From Hyphomicrobiales bacterium (GTDB taxonomy: Bacteria; Pseudomonadota; Alphaproteobacteria; Rhizobiales; Beijerinckiaceae): a stretch of 64,000 nucleotides of DNA. Below, one piece after another: positions 18,552-27,291 of this stretch; position 1 is the first letter of the stretch; every line of letters starts with the position of its first letter. The stretch spans positions 2,334,001-2,398,000 of the forward strand of contig CAKNFP010000001.1 of the NCBI GenBank assembly GCA_930633525.1. The letters run 5' to 3'. The notes below the pieces were generated by a model. That model did no database searches. It was not told where the DNA came from and saw nothing but the letters and a program-made list of their open reading frames with translations. The position numbers were made by a program, and so were the translations under genes.

Positions 18552-20282
18552 TCAATCCCGCCGGACCGCATAGACGTCGACAGCAAGGCGCCGTCCCCCA
18601 TTGATATTGAATCCTGGCACGCTTGTGACGAGCATGGGAGAAAGACCAAGCGCGGCGCTCGCCTGGGCAAAGGCATCACGCTCGCGCGCTTCGATCAATG
18701 CCACGCGGCACCCCGGTGCGGTCATGAAATGCGCGGCACCCACGCCATCAGTCATCACGAGATCCGTCCCGACAAGAAACACGAGGCTCGGTTCGCGGTA
18801 GCCGGCCGTGGCCACCGCCGGCTTCTCGCAGCCAACCGCGGCGACCGCCTCCGCCAGGCGCGGCGAAACCTTCAAGGCACGCAGGAGCGGTTGCGCCAGG
18901 CCAAAAACGGAGACGGACAGGGCGAGCGCGGCGACGAGCGAGACGAGCGCGCTGCCGATAACTTTGCCACGCAGGAAAAGGAGCCATGAGACGACTGCGA
19001 TCGCCACCGACAGCACGAATCCCGGGATGGCCGCATAAGGCAGAACGCCATCATAGGTCAGCCCGAAATAGCTGAGACCCAACCCAAGCCCCAGAGGAAT
19101 GAGCGGGATGAGAAGGGTGGCGCTTTTCGCCAGAGGGCGATGCGGGCCGACCGCTCCCGCGAAAATGGCGCGGGCTGTCAGTGCCGCGATAGCCGCATAG
19201 AGAGGCAGGACATAGTGAGGCAACTTTGTCGGCACCGCCTCGAAGACGAGCCACGAGGGCAGGATCCAGGCGAGGCAGAAGACCACCCATGGCTCGCGGC
19301 GACTGCGCCATACGAAGGGAACGGCAATGGCTGTCAGCACGGCCGCCGGCCAGAACGTGCCGAAGAATGCCAGGAGATAAAAGCCTGGGGGCGCTCCATG
19401 CTTCTCCTGTCCGCTCGCCACCTTGCCCAGCATGTCGTTGCCGATGGCCTCGCTGAAAAACGTGCCGCCGCTCTTGACCCAGATGGCGATGAACCATGGG
19501 GCGACCACCAGAGCGACCAGAAGAACGCCAAGCCCCGGCCGCAGCGCCATGAGCCATCGGCCTGAACGTTGATGGACGCACAGGATGACCGTGGCGAGGC
19601 CCGCGATCATCGGCGTGATCGGCCCCTTCACGAGGATTGCGAGAGCCACCGTCCCCCAGAAGGCGACGGCCCCGAGCAGGGAAAAGCGCTGTTGCGGCCG
19701 CAGGAAAGCCATTGCCAGGCCCCCCATGACGGCAACCGAGCAGGCGGTGAGCACAGCATCGGTCTTGGCGAAGCGCGCCTCGACGCCGAGCAGGATCGAG
19801 CAGGCCATGAACGCGCCCGCCAGGAACGCCTCACGGCGGGCGAGCCCCAGCATCAAGCTTGCCCAATAGGTCAGGACCACGGTGGCAATGGCACCGACCA
19901 GGGAGGGAATTCGGTAGAGAGCGATCGTGGTCCGCGCCTGCGGCACGCCCAGCGCCTCTGCGGAGGCGACGACAGCACCCTGCAGCCAATAGATGCCGAC
20001 CGGCTTTTTATGGCGGGCCTCGTCCTGGAAGCGAATATCGACGAAGTCACCGCTTTCCAACATCTGCTTCGTGGCCTGGGCGAAGCGGGGCTCGTCGCGG
20101 TCCATGGGGTGCAGAGAGGCAAATCCCGGCAGGAAAGCCGCCAAGGCGATCAGCAGCAGAACGGTGACCGCAATCCAATGGCGGCTCTCGACAACGCCTA
20201 GGAAGCGCCCTCCCGCAAGAGCACCGCCGACAACCGCGCGCTCTTCCAGCGCCTTGCTATTCGTGTCGTTCAGGGCAGCCAT
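18552..20282 (-). CDS. ArnT/PMT-family glycosyltransferase (GT-C)
   Basis: 576 residues, about a dozen hydrophobic segments. The first periplasmic loop has the GT-C signature MDRDEPRFAQATKQMLESGD with the catalytic acidic pair, followed by IRFQDEARHKKPVGIYWL, both typical of ArnT and Rgt transferases that move a sugar from polyprenyl phosphate to lipid A. The start MAALNDTNSKALEER is chosen over ATGs 21 and 30 bases upstream because AGGAAG lies 5 bases before it. It is the first gene of a three-gene operon; which sugar is transferred cannot be told from sequence. Confidence 0.88.
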   Translation of the reverse strand: MAALNDTNSKALEERAVVGGALAGGRFLGVVESRHWIAVTVLLLIALAAFLPGFASLHPMDRDEPRFAQATKQMLESGDFVDIRFQDEARHKKPVGIYWLQGAVVASAEALGVPQARTTIALYRIPSLVGAIATVVLTYWASLMLGLARREAFLAGAFMACSILLGVEARFAKTDAVLTACSVAVMGGLAMAFLRPQQRFSLLGAVAFWGTVALAILVKGPITPMIAGLATVILCVHQRSGRWLMALRPGLGVLLVALVVAPWFIAIWVKSGGTFFSEAIGNDMLGKVASGQEKHGAPPGFYLLAFFGTFWPAAVLTAIAVPFVWRSRREPWVVFCLAWILPSWLVFEAVPTKLPHYVLPLYAAIAALTARAIFAGAVGPHRPLAKSATLLIPLIPLGLGLGLSYFGLTYDGVLPYAAIPGFVLSVAIAVVSWLLFLRGKVIGSALVSLVAALALSVSVFGLAQPLLRALKVSPRLAEAVAAVGCEKPAVATAGYREPSLVFLVGTDLVMTDGVGAAHFMTAPGCRVALIEARERDAFAQASAALGLSPMLVTSVPGFNINGGRRLAVDVYAVRRD

Positions 20283-20666
20283 CCGCTTCCTGCATCCCGC
20301 CATATCACGCATGGCGGAACCACGGCGCTTCGCCGCGAAAACGCCTGCCAGCCAATGCGGACTTCCCCGGCGCCCCACCGGCAGTCCGTTCAGGACGGCA
20401 GCCCAGCCGCCCCATGCGAGCGTGTATTATCGGGGGCACGCCTCGGGCGCAATCACGCTGCGATCATCTATTGTCTACGGCAGAGCCTTCACAATGGCCG
20501 TAGGGCGATTCGCCGCGCCCCGACAACCTGCTCCGACTCATGGATGCCCCTTCCCGATAGCACCGGAGCCAAGGCGAGATCGGACCTGCCTTGGCCTGAG
20601 GCGGCAGGGAAGCTACACAGGGAATTGACTGTTCGCCCCCGCGTTCCGGACCCGAAAGGACTGCGC

Positions 20667-20846
20667 ATGAAACCTGTCAAACCGCTCCTCGCCGCTGCCT
20701 TTGTTCTTAGCGCCCTCGTCGGCCTCACCCCACTTGCGGGCTGCGCCAAGAAACGTCCCCCGGGCGTCCTCGAGGACACGACGGTGATTCCACCTCCTCC
20801 ATCGATACAGGGAGCAGCGCCTCGCGCTCCGTCCGCCGCGCGTTGA
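20667..20846 (+). CDS. Small lipoprotein
   Basis: 59 residues with a lipoprotein signal peptide: MKPVKPLLAAAFVLSALVG then lipobox LAGC, followed by AKKRPPGVLEDTTVIPPPPS. AAAGGA lies before the ATG. The short Pro-rich tail and the GCxKKxPP start recall the LptM/YifL-type small lipoproteins, but similarity is too weak to name it. Probably outer-membrane anchored. It is flanked downstream by a stem-loop. Confidence 0.7.
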   Translation: MKPVKPLLAAAFVLSALVGLTPLAGCAKKRPPGVLEDTTVIPPPPSIQGAAPRAPSAAR

Positions 20847-20866
20847 CGCGCGGAGAGGCAAGAAAT

Positions 20867-20888
20867 GGTCACGGCAGACGCCGTGACC
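20867..20888 (+). terminator. Stem-loop after the small lipoprotein gene
   Basis: Perfect 9-bp stem GGTCACGGC / GCCGTGACC with a 4-base loop, 20 bp past the stop. No U tract follows, so its strength as a terminator is uncertain. Confidence 0.5.
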
Positions 20889-21120
20889 GAAGGAAAATCT
20901 TATATCGACAACGCCAACAACGAATATTGCGGTCGACATAAGAAAATATACATCAAATCCTACAGTAAAAATTACATCCTATAAATATTCATAAGAAATA
21001 CTAAAACAACAAAAAAGCAACACGCCGAACGAAACCATGGATAAGTCCTTTACACCCCTCCCAATGGCCGAGATTCGCTGCTAGGTTTTGCCAAGCCTCG
21101 ACCATTGGAGGGATTTCCAC

Positions 21121-21999
21121 ATGAGGATGTTCAAGTCAGCTTGCGTCGCGCTTGCCGTTGTTGCCGTCGGGGGCGCTTCGGCGCTGGCAGCGGATTTGCC
21201 CAGCAGGACCGTCATACCGGTCGCTCCGGTCATTATTCCGCTGTTCACCTGGACGGGCTTCTATGCCGGCGTCAACGCCGGCTATGGCGGCGGCACCAAT
21301 AACAACCACGACCGCTATGATCCCTATACAGGCGCGTTTTATGGCAATGACTCATCGAACGGCGGCTTCATAGGCGGTGGCCAGGTCGGCTACAACTATC
21401 AGTTCGGGCAGTTTGTCGCCGGCATCGAAGCCGATATCCAATATGCGGATCTTGGATCTTCTCGTAATAACAGCGATTGGGCCTATCCCTACTCCGCCTA
21501 TTACTATGCCCAGAGCAACAATGGGTGGCCCAACTACTACGGCTCGAATGGCCGCAATAACTCCGTCGAGTGGTTCGGGACGGTGCGTGCAAGACTCGGC
21601 GTAGCCTTCGACCGCGTTCTTGTTTACGCAACAGGCGGTTTCGCGTACGGCGGCGGCGGCGACAACAAGCACAACAACGGCTATTATGGCTATTATGGGG
21701 GTGAAGAAGCGGCTGTCGGCTATCCTTGGTATTATGGTGGTCGGCGCGGCAGCAGCAGCGCGGGGGGATGGGTTGTCGGCGGCGGACTTGAATACGCCTT
21801 CACTGACAGCCTGACAGCCAAGCTCGAGGGCCTCTATGTCAACCTCGGCAGTGATAAGAACAACGATGGCGACTATCTCTATGCGTACAATTATAATAAC
21901 CCCGTAGCATACCCCTATTATTACGGAACACAACGCAAAAACGACAGAGAATTTGCGGTTGTTAGAGCCGGGTTAAACTATAAGTTCAGCGGTTACTAG
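21121..21999 (+). CDS. Outer-membrane beta-barrel protein (Omp25/porin-like family)
   Basis: 292 residues. Signal peptide MRMFKSACVALAVVAVGGAS cut after ALA, then the family start FTWTGFYAGVNAGYGGG, several amphipathic beta strands with turns rich in Asn, Gly and Tyr, and the C-terminal strand FAVVRAGLNYKFSGY. The middle holds unusually long Tyr/Asn-rich loops (for example YGYYGGEEAAVGYPWYYGGR). GGAGGG precedes the ATG. The 150 bp upstream are AT-rich, as expected of a strong promoter region, and a clear terminator follows. Role likely structural. Confidence 0.9.
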   Translation: MRMFKSACVALAVVAVGGASALAADLPSRTVIPVAPVIIPLFTWTGFYAGVNAGYGGGTNNNHDRYDPYTGAFYGNDSSNGGFIGGGQVGYNYQFGQFVAGIEADIQYADLGSSRNNSDWAYPYSAYYYAQSNNGWPNYYGSNGRNNSVEWFGTVRARLGVAFDRVLVYATGGFAYGGGGDNKHNNGYYGYYGGEEAAVGYPWYYGGRRGSSSAGGWVVGGGLEYAFTDSLTAKLEGLYVNLGSDKNNDGDYLYAYNYNNPVAYPYYYGTQRKNDREFAVVRAGLNYKFSGY

Positions 22000-22542
22000 A
22001 AATTTTCATTTTATACTTAAAACTACCAAATGATGAATTTGTCGAATTGCGAAATAAAATATTGAATTTATCTATATTTTGAGCTGAAATCACCTCGTTT
22101 TAAGAGACCACAGAACCACCCGACACAAAGCCGGCGGCTAACCGCCGGCTTTCTTGTTTTCGAGATGCAAGACAAAGAGGCCCCATTCGCGGAGCGATCC
22201 CGCCGGGACAATCCTCATTGTTCACAGCTTGACCGGCGCGCCCCCTAAAACGTCGACCGGTTGATTGTGATGCGCATTGCGCAACATTTTTTCGCGGCCC
22301 CTCCTTCCCTGCTCCAACGCGGTGAAAGAGAAAAAATGGTGTAAAAACAACAATACTGAACCAGTACTGCGATGCGCGCGCCTCACATTTCGAACATGCG
22401 CCGCCGTCCTGGAGCACAGACTTATACTTTAGTCTAATAGACTGAAAGTTGCACTGTTTGCCACATTAATTGTGCGGGGCGGGGAAATAACAGGCTTCGC
22501 GACACGTGCTAGGTTTGAATGAGATTTGGGGGAGAGAGTCTC
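22000..22542. other. Intergenic region with terminator and a short palindrome
   Basis: The first 110 bases are AT-rich 3'-untranslated sequence of the outer-membrane protein gene and end in the terminator at 22127. The remainder contains a perfect AGTCT-AAT-AGACT inverted repeat at 22431-22443, about 100 bp before the next gene, which may be an operator. No gene is supported. Confidence 0.45.
22127..22160 (+). terminator. Rho-independent terminator of the outer-membrane protein gene
   Basis: Perfect 11-bp stem AAAGCCGGCGG / CCGCCGGCTTT with a CTAA loop, followed by CTTGTTTT. This is the clearest intrinsic terminator in the window. Confidence 0.9.
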
Positions 22543-22914
22543 ATGTACAACGCCTTGGACAAGCATAATATATCCATAAGACCTAGTTTAGACGTTTACC
22601 TTCCCTGGGAAGGGAATATCGCGCACATTACCAATATCAACGATGCCATCATCGTCGTACAGAAGCTGATTCAGTACGAGCCCGATCCGTGCTGGGTCCA
22701 GATTCTCGGCGACTTGCTTGCTGCTGATTCCGTCGAAGCCGCGAGAACCGCGCGGCGAGACCTCCGCACGGAATTCCTGCTCCGGGGAATGATACTACCA
22801 GAAGACGCCAGCGCCCCTGTGTCCCTACTTCAGAAGGCACAACCCTGGTGGCGAGGTGTCATCGACAAATCGCATCAGCTGGAAATCGAGCTTCCGCATC
22901 CTTTGCACGCCTGA
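22543..22914 (+). CDS. Small hypothetical protein (possibly DUF982-like)
   Basis: 123 residues beginning MYNALDKHNISIRPSLDVYL. GGGGAGAG lies before the ATG; a second in-frame ATG eight codons upstream overlaps this site and is rejected. The pattern of an Ile-rich strand (HITNINDAIIVVQKLI), a Trp-containing helix (DPCWVQILGDLLAADS) and an Ala/Arg helix (EAARTARRDLRTEFLLRG) faintly recalls DUF982 proteins of rhizobia, but the match is weak. No signal peptide or membrane segment. Function unknown. Confidence 0.6.
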   Translation: MYNALDKHNISIRPSLDVYLPWEGNIAHITNINDAIIVVQKLIQYEPDPCWVQILGDLLAADSVEAARTARRDLRTEFLLRGMILPEDASAPVSLLQKAQPWWRGVIDKSHQLEIELPHPLHA

Positions 22915-23105
22915 GCGGACTTCCAGATAGCCGCGTCTTGTCCGAGAAGAACAAGAACTTCCCGGATTTCGTCATCGCAACCCGGACAAAATCGATCGCC
23001 TGCCTGACTTCGTCACAAAGACGATGTGGAGCTTGGGTTTTGTGTTCCATGCTGCTTCCGTGCTACCGCGGTCGCGACAGGAAAACAGATCGAGAAGGAA
23101 TCGCT

Positions 23106-23327
23106 ATGACGAACGAAGCGATCGAGCGCGTTGCGCGCGCTTTGTGCGAGGCTGAGGGACAGGATCCCGACAAGCTTCTCGGCACTGGCTTGACGGAAAC
23201 CATCCAGGTTGGCGACAGCACGACGGAGGTTCCGAAGACCAAGCCCAACTGGAGTGTCTTCGAGAAGGACGCACGGAAGTTCCTTGCTGCCCTCGAAGCC
23301 GCTGCCGCGACTGAGGTCGCTCACTAG
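23106..23327 (+). CDS. Small hypothetical protein
   Basis: 73 residues beginning MTNEAIERVARALCEAEGQDP. AGAAGGAA precedes the ATG. The N-terminal helix (AIERVARALCEAEG) and C-terminal helix (FEKDARKFLAALEAAAATE) resemble short conserved proteins of Hyphomicrobiales with unknown role. The frame continues upstream but the ribosome-binding site fixes this start. A stem-loop follows. Confidence 0.6.
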   Translation: MTNEAIERVARALCEAEGQDPDKLLGTGLTETIQVGDSTTEVPKTKPNWSVFEKDARKFLAALEAAAATEVAH

Positions 23328-23336
23328 ATCTCCGGG

Positions 23337-23363
23337 CGAGGGCCGCATCCATGCCGGCCCTCG
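23337..23363. terminator. Bidirectional stem-loop between convergent genes
   Basis: 9-bp stem CGAGGGCCG / CGGCCCTCG with a 9-base loop, followed on the plus strand by TCGTTTC. It lies between the small plus-strand gene and the 3' end of the FAD-oxidase gene. Confidence 0.55.
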
Positions 23364-23376
23364 TCGTTTCCAACGT

Positions 23377-24801
23377 TCACCTTTTCGGGAAAAGCTTGCC
23401 CGGATTAAGAATCCCCAGCGGATCATAGAGTTGCTTGATCCCGCCCATCAATTGATAGGCAGCGGGATCGGTATGGTGACGCAGGCGACCCGCGAGCGAT
23501 CGCCCGATACCATGTTCGGCGCTGATGCTCCCATCGAACCGATCGACCACCCCAAATACACAATCATTCACTGCCGCTGCGGCTGCCTCAAACCCTTGCG
23601 GATCTGCAAAGCTCGCACGAGGGAAGAGAACAATGACGTGGATATTGCCATCCCCGACATGGCCGACGAACAAGGGATGCGCCGTTGGGAAGCGCTCGTT
23701 GAGCGCGATTGCAACCTCCGCGAGAAAGGCGGGCACGTCGGCAGTGGCCACGGATGTGTCATGGGAGACGCTCGGGCCGGCACGCCGGTTGGCCTCGGAC
23801 ACGGCAAAGCGCAGATGCCAGATCGCCTTGGCCTGGGCCTCGTTCTGGGCAATCGCGGCATCCAGCACATGGCCCCGCTCGAAAGCCTCGCCGAGAACGG
23901 CCGTCAGCATCTGCGCGAGTGCTGCCTCCTCGCCGCTATCGGCGACCTCGATGAAGACATACCATGGCGCCCTGTCCGCGACAGGCAGGCGCAAGCCGGC
24001 GTCGCCGTCGAGCACGAGGCCCATCTCGCCGTCGCACATCAATTCAAAACTCGATATACGGCCGACAAGCCGCTGCCGGAGCATCGACAGGAGATCCACC
24101 ACCTTCTGCGGGCTCGGTACGGCGCAGAAGGCGCTGGCGCTGGCCGTGGGCCGCGGAAAGAGCTTGAGCGCGGCTGCGGTGATGACCGCGAGCGTCCCCT
24201 CGGAACCGATCAAGAGGTGACGCAGGTCATAGCCGGTGTTGTTCTTCGTCAGGCGCTTAAGGCCATGCACGATGGTGCCGTCGGCCAGCACATAGTCGAG
24301 CCCCAGCACGAGCTCACGGGTGGTGCCATAGCGGATCACGTTGATCCCGCCCGCATTGGTCGCGATGATGCCGCCGATCTGGCAGCTTCCCTCACTGCCG
24401 AGGCTCATCGGAAAGAGACGCTCCGCGCCGCTCGCGGCCTGCTGTACGTCGGCAAGGATGGCGCCGGCCTCCACCACCATCGTGTTGCCCGCTGTATCGA
24501 TATCAAGGATGCGGTTGAGCCGGCCAAGCGCCAGCACGATCCCCGCGCCGCCCTCGTCTGGCGTCGCGCCACCCGCGAGCCCAGTGTTGCCGCCCTGCGG
24601 GAAAACCGGCGTGCGTGTCTCGCTCGCCCAGCGCAGAATGGCGGAAACCTGCTCCACATTGCGCGGGCGCAGAACCGCTTGGGCACGGCCGACATAACGC
24701 CCTCGCCAGTCGGCGAGATAAGGCGCCATATCGTCATCGGCCACCAGGATCGCGGCGGGATCGAGGGCGCCCGCCAGTGCGCCGAGCTTGTCCTTGGCCA
24801 T
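23377..24801 (-). CDS. FAD-linked oxidase/dehydrogenase (GlcD / D-2-hydroxyacid dehydrogenase type)
   Basis: 474 residues. N-terminal FAD_binding_4 domain with PQGGNTGLAGGATPDEGG and GSEGSCQIGGIIATNAGG; C-terminal FAD-oxidase domain with HVGDGNIHV and SAEHGIGR, which hold metal and substrate residues in the D-2-hydroxyglutarate/D-lactate dehydrogenase group. It would oxidise a 2-hydroxy acid to the keto acid, passing electrons to a flavoprotein or quinone. The ATG shares a base with the stop of the upstream SDR gene (TGATG), so the two are translationally coupled. As the last gene of the catabolic island it probably handles a hydroxy-acid product of the pathway. Confidence 0.9.
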   Translation of the reverse strand: MAKDKLGALAGALDPAAILVADDDMAPYLADWRGRYVGRAQAVLRPRNVEQVSAILRWASETRTPVFPQGGNTGLAGGATPDEGGAGIVLALGRLNRILDIDTAGNTMVVEAGAILADVQQAASGAERLFPMSLGSEGSCQIGGIIATNAGGINVIRYGTTRELVLGLDYVLADGTIVHGLKRLTKNNTGYDLRHLLIGSEGTLAVITAAALKLFPRPTASASAFCAVPSPQKVVDLLSMLRQRLVGRISSFELMCDGEMGLVLDGDAGLRLPVADRAPWYVFIEVADSGEEAALAQMLTAVLGEAFERGHVLDAAIAQNEAQAKAIWHLRFAVSEANRRAGPSVSHDTSVATADVPAFLAEVAIALNERFPTAHPLFVGHVGDGNIHVIVLFPRASFADPQGFEAAAAAVNDCVFGVVDRFDGSISAEHGIGRSLAGRLRHHTDPAAYQLMGGIKQLYDPLGILNPGKLFPKR

Positions 24802-25559
24802 CAAACCACTCCGGCATCGACGATGTAGTTCTGGCCCGTACACATGCGAGCCCCGCTGGAGGCGAGGAACAGCACCATGGCGGCGATATCGCCGGGCATG
24901 ATCTCGCCCTTGAGCGCCTGCCGCTCCTGCGCCCTGGCCAAGCGCTCCGGCGTGGCGGCTGCCCGCTGGCGCTCCGTCATCACCCAGCCGGGGGTGACGG
25001 CATTGACTCGGATGCCGTCACCGCCGAGTTCCCGCGCCAGTGAGCGGGTGAAGCCGACGACGGCAGATTTCGCGGTGGTATAGGCGATGAGGCCCGGCGC
25101 GCCCTGCATCCAGGAGGTGGAACTGAGGTTGATGACGGCCCCGCCTCCGCCCGCGCGCATGCCGGGTACGACAGCCTGCGTCACGAACATCATATGCCGG
25201 AGGTTCACCGCCAATCGATCATCCCAATAGGCCGGCGTGACATCGTCGAAGCGGTGCCGCTCATCGTGGCCCGCGTTGTTGACGAGCACGGCAAAGGGGC
25301 CGAGCCTCGCCGAGAGGGCGGTGATGGCCGCTTGCGTCGCCGCGATGTCACGTAGGTCGGCCGCCGCGAAGTGGGCTGTCGCGCCCTCCCCGGCGAGCCT
25401 GTCGGCCAGCGCCCGGCCACGGCTCGCGTCGATATCGAGGAAACCGACAGGAGCGCCCTGCGCCGCGAAGGCCTCGACCACGGCGCGGCCGATGCCGTCA
25501 GCACCGCCGGTGACGAGCACGGGCTTGGCTGCGAGGTCGGGATATCGGGCCTGGCTCAT
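24801..25559 (-). CDS. Classical short-chain dehydrogenase/reductase
   Basis: 252 residues. NAD(P)-binding motif TGGADGIG, structural NNAGH, and the catalytic Ser-Tyr-Lys set within NLSSTSWMQG and IAYTTAKSAV. FLDID after strand 2 ends in an acidic residue, which favours NAD over NADP. The ATG at 25559 is 4 bp after the stop of the IclR-SMP30 gene; an ATG 21 bases earlier would overlap that gene. Within the sugar-acid island it most likely oxidises a hydroxyl of a sugar or deoxy-keto acid; exact substrate unknown. Confidence 0.88.
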   Translation of the reverse strand: MSQARYPDLAAKPVLVTGGADGIGRAVVEAFAAQGAPVGFLDIDASRGRALADRLAGEGATAHFAAADLRDIAATQAAITALSARLGPFAVLVNNAGHDERHRFDDVTPAYWDDRLAVNLRHMMFVTQAVVPGMRAGGGGAVINLSSTSWMQGAPGLIAYTTAKSAVVGFTRSLARELGGDGIRVNAVTPGWVMTERQRAAATPERLARAQERQALKGEIMPGDIAAMVLFLASSGARMCTGQNYIVDAGVV

Positions 25560-25563
25560 GATC

Positions 25564-27291
25564 TCATCCCGCGAAGGCATGCGCCGGCAGGCCCGGCACG
25601 TCGACCGGCAAGGCGAACAGCCCGCCGGAGAACGGCGCGTCGGTCAGCACGCGGGACGGCAGGCGGATACGCGCGGAGGTGATGAAGAGCGTTTTCAAAT
25701 CGGCCCCGCCGAAGGCGACACTGGTCGGGCGCGGCACGGGCAGGCGTACTTCGCGATCGAGGCTGCCATCCGGCGCGAATCGCCTCACGCACCAGCCATC
25801 CCAGATGGCACACCAGACATAGCCCTCGGCATCGACGGCGAGGCCGTCCGGGCGGCCCTCCTCCTTGTCGACCGAGGCGAAGATGCGACGCTCGCCAACC
25901 GTGCCGCTCTCGACATCGAAGGCATAGGAATAGATGCGGCCGGCCGAGTCGGCGAAATAGAGCGTCCGGCCGTCCGGGCTCCAGTCTATCCCGTTGGCCA
26001 CGGTGAAGCCCGTATCGGCCCGCTGCCAGGAGAGATCTGGCCCGATAGCATAGAGCGCGCCCGCGGCTCGGCTCGCGTCGAGGCGCATGGTGCCGGCCCA
26101 CATGCGCCCACGCGCGTCGCATTTGCCGTCGTTGAAGCGGTTATCAGGGATATCGGCTTCAGGATCGACAAGCCGCGTGAGGCGTCCGCTCGCGAAATCG
26201 AAGGCTTCGAGGCCATCCTGCGTCAGGGCCACGAGCCCGCCATCGTGGCGGGGCGCGACGGCGCTGATGAGGCGCGGCATGACGACTTCCTCGTTGCTCC
26301 GCGTCGCCGGATCGAAGCGGTAGACGGCGGGCGCGAGGATATCGACCCAATAGAGACGCTGCTCCCGCGTCGACCACACGGGCCCCTCCGCAAGATGCGC
26401 GCCCCAGGGCAGGACGCATTCCACATCCGCGTCGGCGGCGCGCCCCGGCCGGACATAGGACGTGATGTTGAGCTGGGAGGCGCCGACATTGCCGGAAATC
26501 TGCCGGGCGGCGGCCATCAGGTCGCGGCCCGTGACATGCAGGCGATCGTTGGAGAGGCGCGAGCTCGGCCCAAAAACACCGAGCGCGGCGACCGCCTTGC
26601 CCGTATGGTCGAACACCGGCGCCGCCACCGAGGACACACCCGGCACATGCTCGGCCAGCGAGATCGCGTAGCCCCGCGCCCGCGACAAAGCGAGATCGGC
26701 AACGAGGGCCCCCTCGTCGGTGATCGTCCGCTCGGAATAGCGATCGAGCGTCAAACCATCGAGCAGGACCCGCTGCTCATGCGGGGCCGCGAAGGCAAGC
26801 AGCGCCTTGCCGCCGGCCGTGCAATGCAGCGGGGCCCGGCGGCCGATTTCGATGCGGAAGCCGAAGGCCCCGCCGCGCGAACGCTGGTCGATATAGAGCA
26901 CTTCGCCGTTGTCGACCGCGCAGACCGCCACCGTCTCGCGCGTCTCGTCCGCCAGCCGCTCGAGCACGGGCCCGGCGACGCCCCGCAGGTCGAAGGATTC
27001 CCACACCCGGTGTGCCAGCTCGAACAGCCGGTGGCCGAGCCGGTAGGTGTTGTCGCTGTCCTCATGCCGCACCAGCCGGAACAGCACGAGGGTGTTGAGC
27101 ATCCGCGCGAGCGTGCCCTTCGGCAGCTTGGTCGCCGCCTGCAGATCCTTGAAGCGCGGCGGCGAGGGATATTCGCCGATGACGTCGAGAAGATAGAGGC
27201 CCTTGGCGAGCGCCGCAGCGCCCGTCGGGACATCACGCTCCTCAGGCGTCAGGACGCGCGCGTCCTGGTCTATGCGCGCGTCTTGGTCCAT
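25564..27291 (-). CDS. IclR-family regulator fused to SMP-30/gluconolactonase domain
   Basis: 575 residues, two complete proteins in one chain. Residues 22-85: IclR winged helix-turn-helix (GLYLLDVIGEYPSPPRFKDL, KLPKGTLARMLNTLVLFRLV). Residues 95-270: IclR effector-binding domain (VLYIDQRSRG, LHCTAGGKALLAF, SSVAAPVFDHTGKAVAALGV). Residues 288-570: six-bladed SMP-30 propeller with its metal ligands intact: Glu302 in HLAEGPVW, Asn387 in NRFNDGKCD, Asn433 in VANGIDWSPDG and Asp482 in RPDGLAVD. It should therefore bind DNA and hydrolyse a sugar lactone. ATG at 27291 overlaps the epimerase gene by 22 bp; a start 13 codons upstream has no ribosome-binding site. It lies among genes for sugar-acid oxidation, which fits both activities. 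Confidence 0.92.
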   Translation of the reverse strand: MDQDARIDQDARVLTPEERDVPTGAAALAKGLYLLDVIGEYPSPPRFKDLQAATKLPKGTLARMLNTLVLFRLVRHEDSDNTYRLGHRLFELAHRVWESFDLRGVAGPVLERLADETRETVAVCAVDNGEVLYIDQRSRGGAFGFRIEIGRRAPLHCTAGGKALLAFAAPHEQRVLLDGLTLDRYSERTITDEGALVADLALSRARGYAISLAEHVPGVSSVAAPVFDHTGKAVAALGVFGPSSRLSNDRLHVTGRDLMAAARQISGNVGASQLNITSYVRPGRAADADVECVLPWGAHLAEGPVWSTREQRLYWVDILAPAVYRFDPATRSNEEVVMPRLISAVAPRHDGGLVALTQDGLEAFDFASGRLTRLVDPEADIPDNRFNDGKCDARGRMWAGTMRLDASRAAGALYAIGPDLSWQRADTGFTVANGIDWSPDGRTLYFADSAGRIYSYAFDVESGTVGERRIFASVDKEEGRPDGLAVDAEGYVWCAIWDGWCVRRFAPDGSLDREVRLPVPRPTSVAFGGADLKTLFITSARIRLPSRVLTDAPFSGGLFALPVDVPGLPAHAFAG

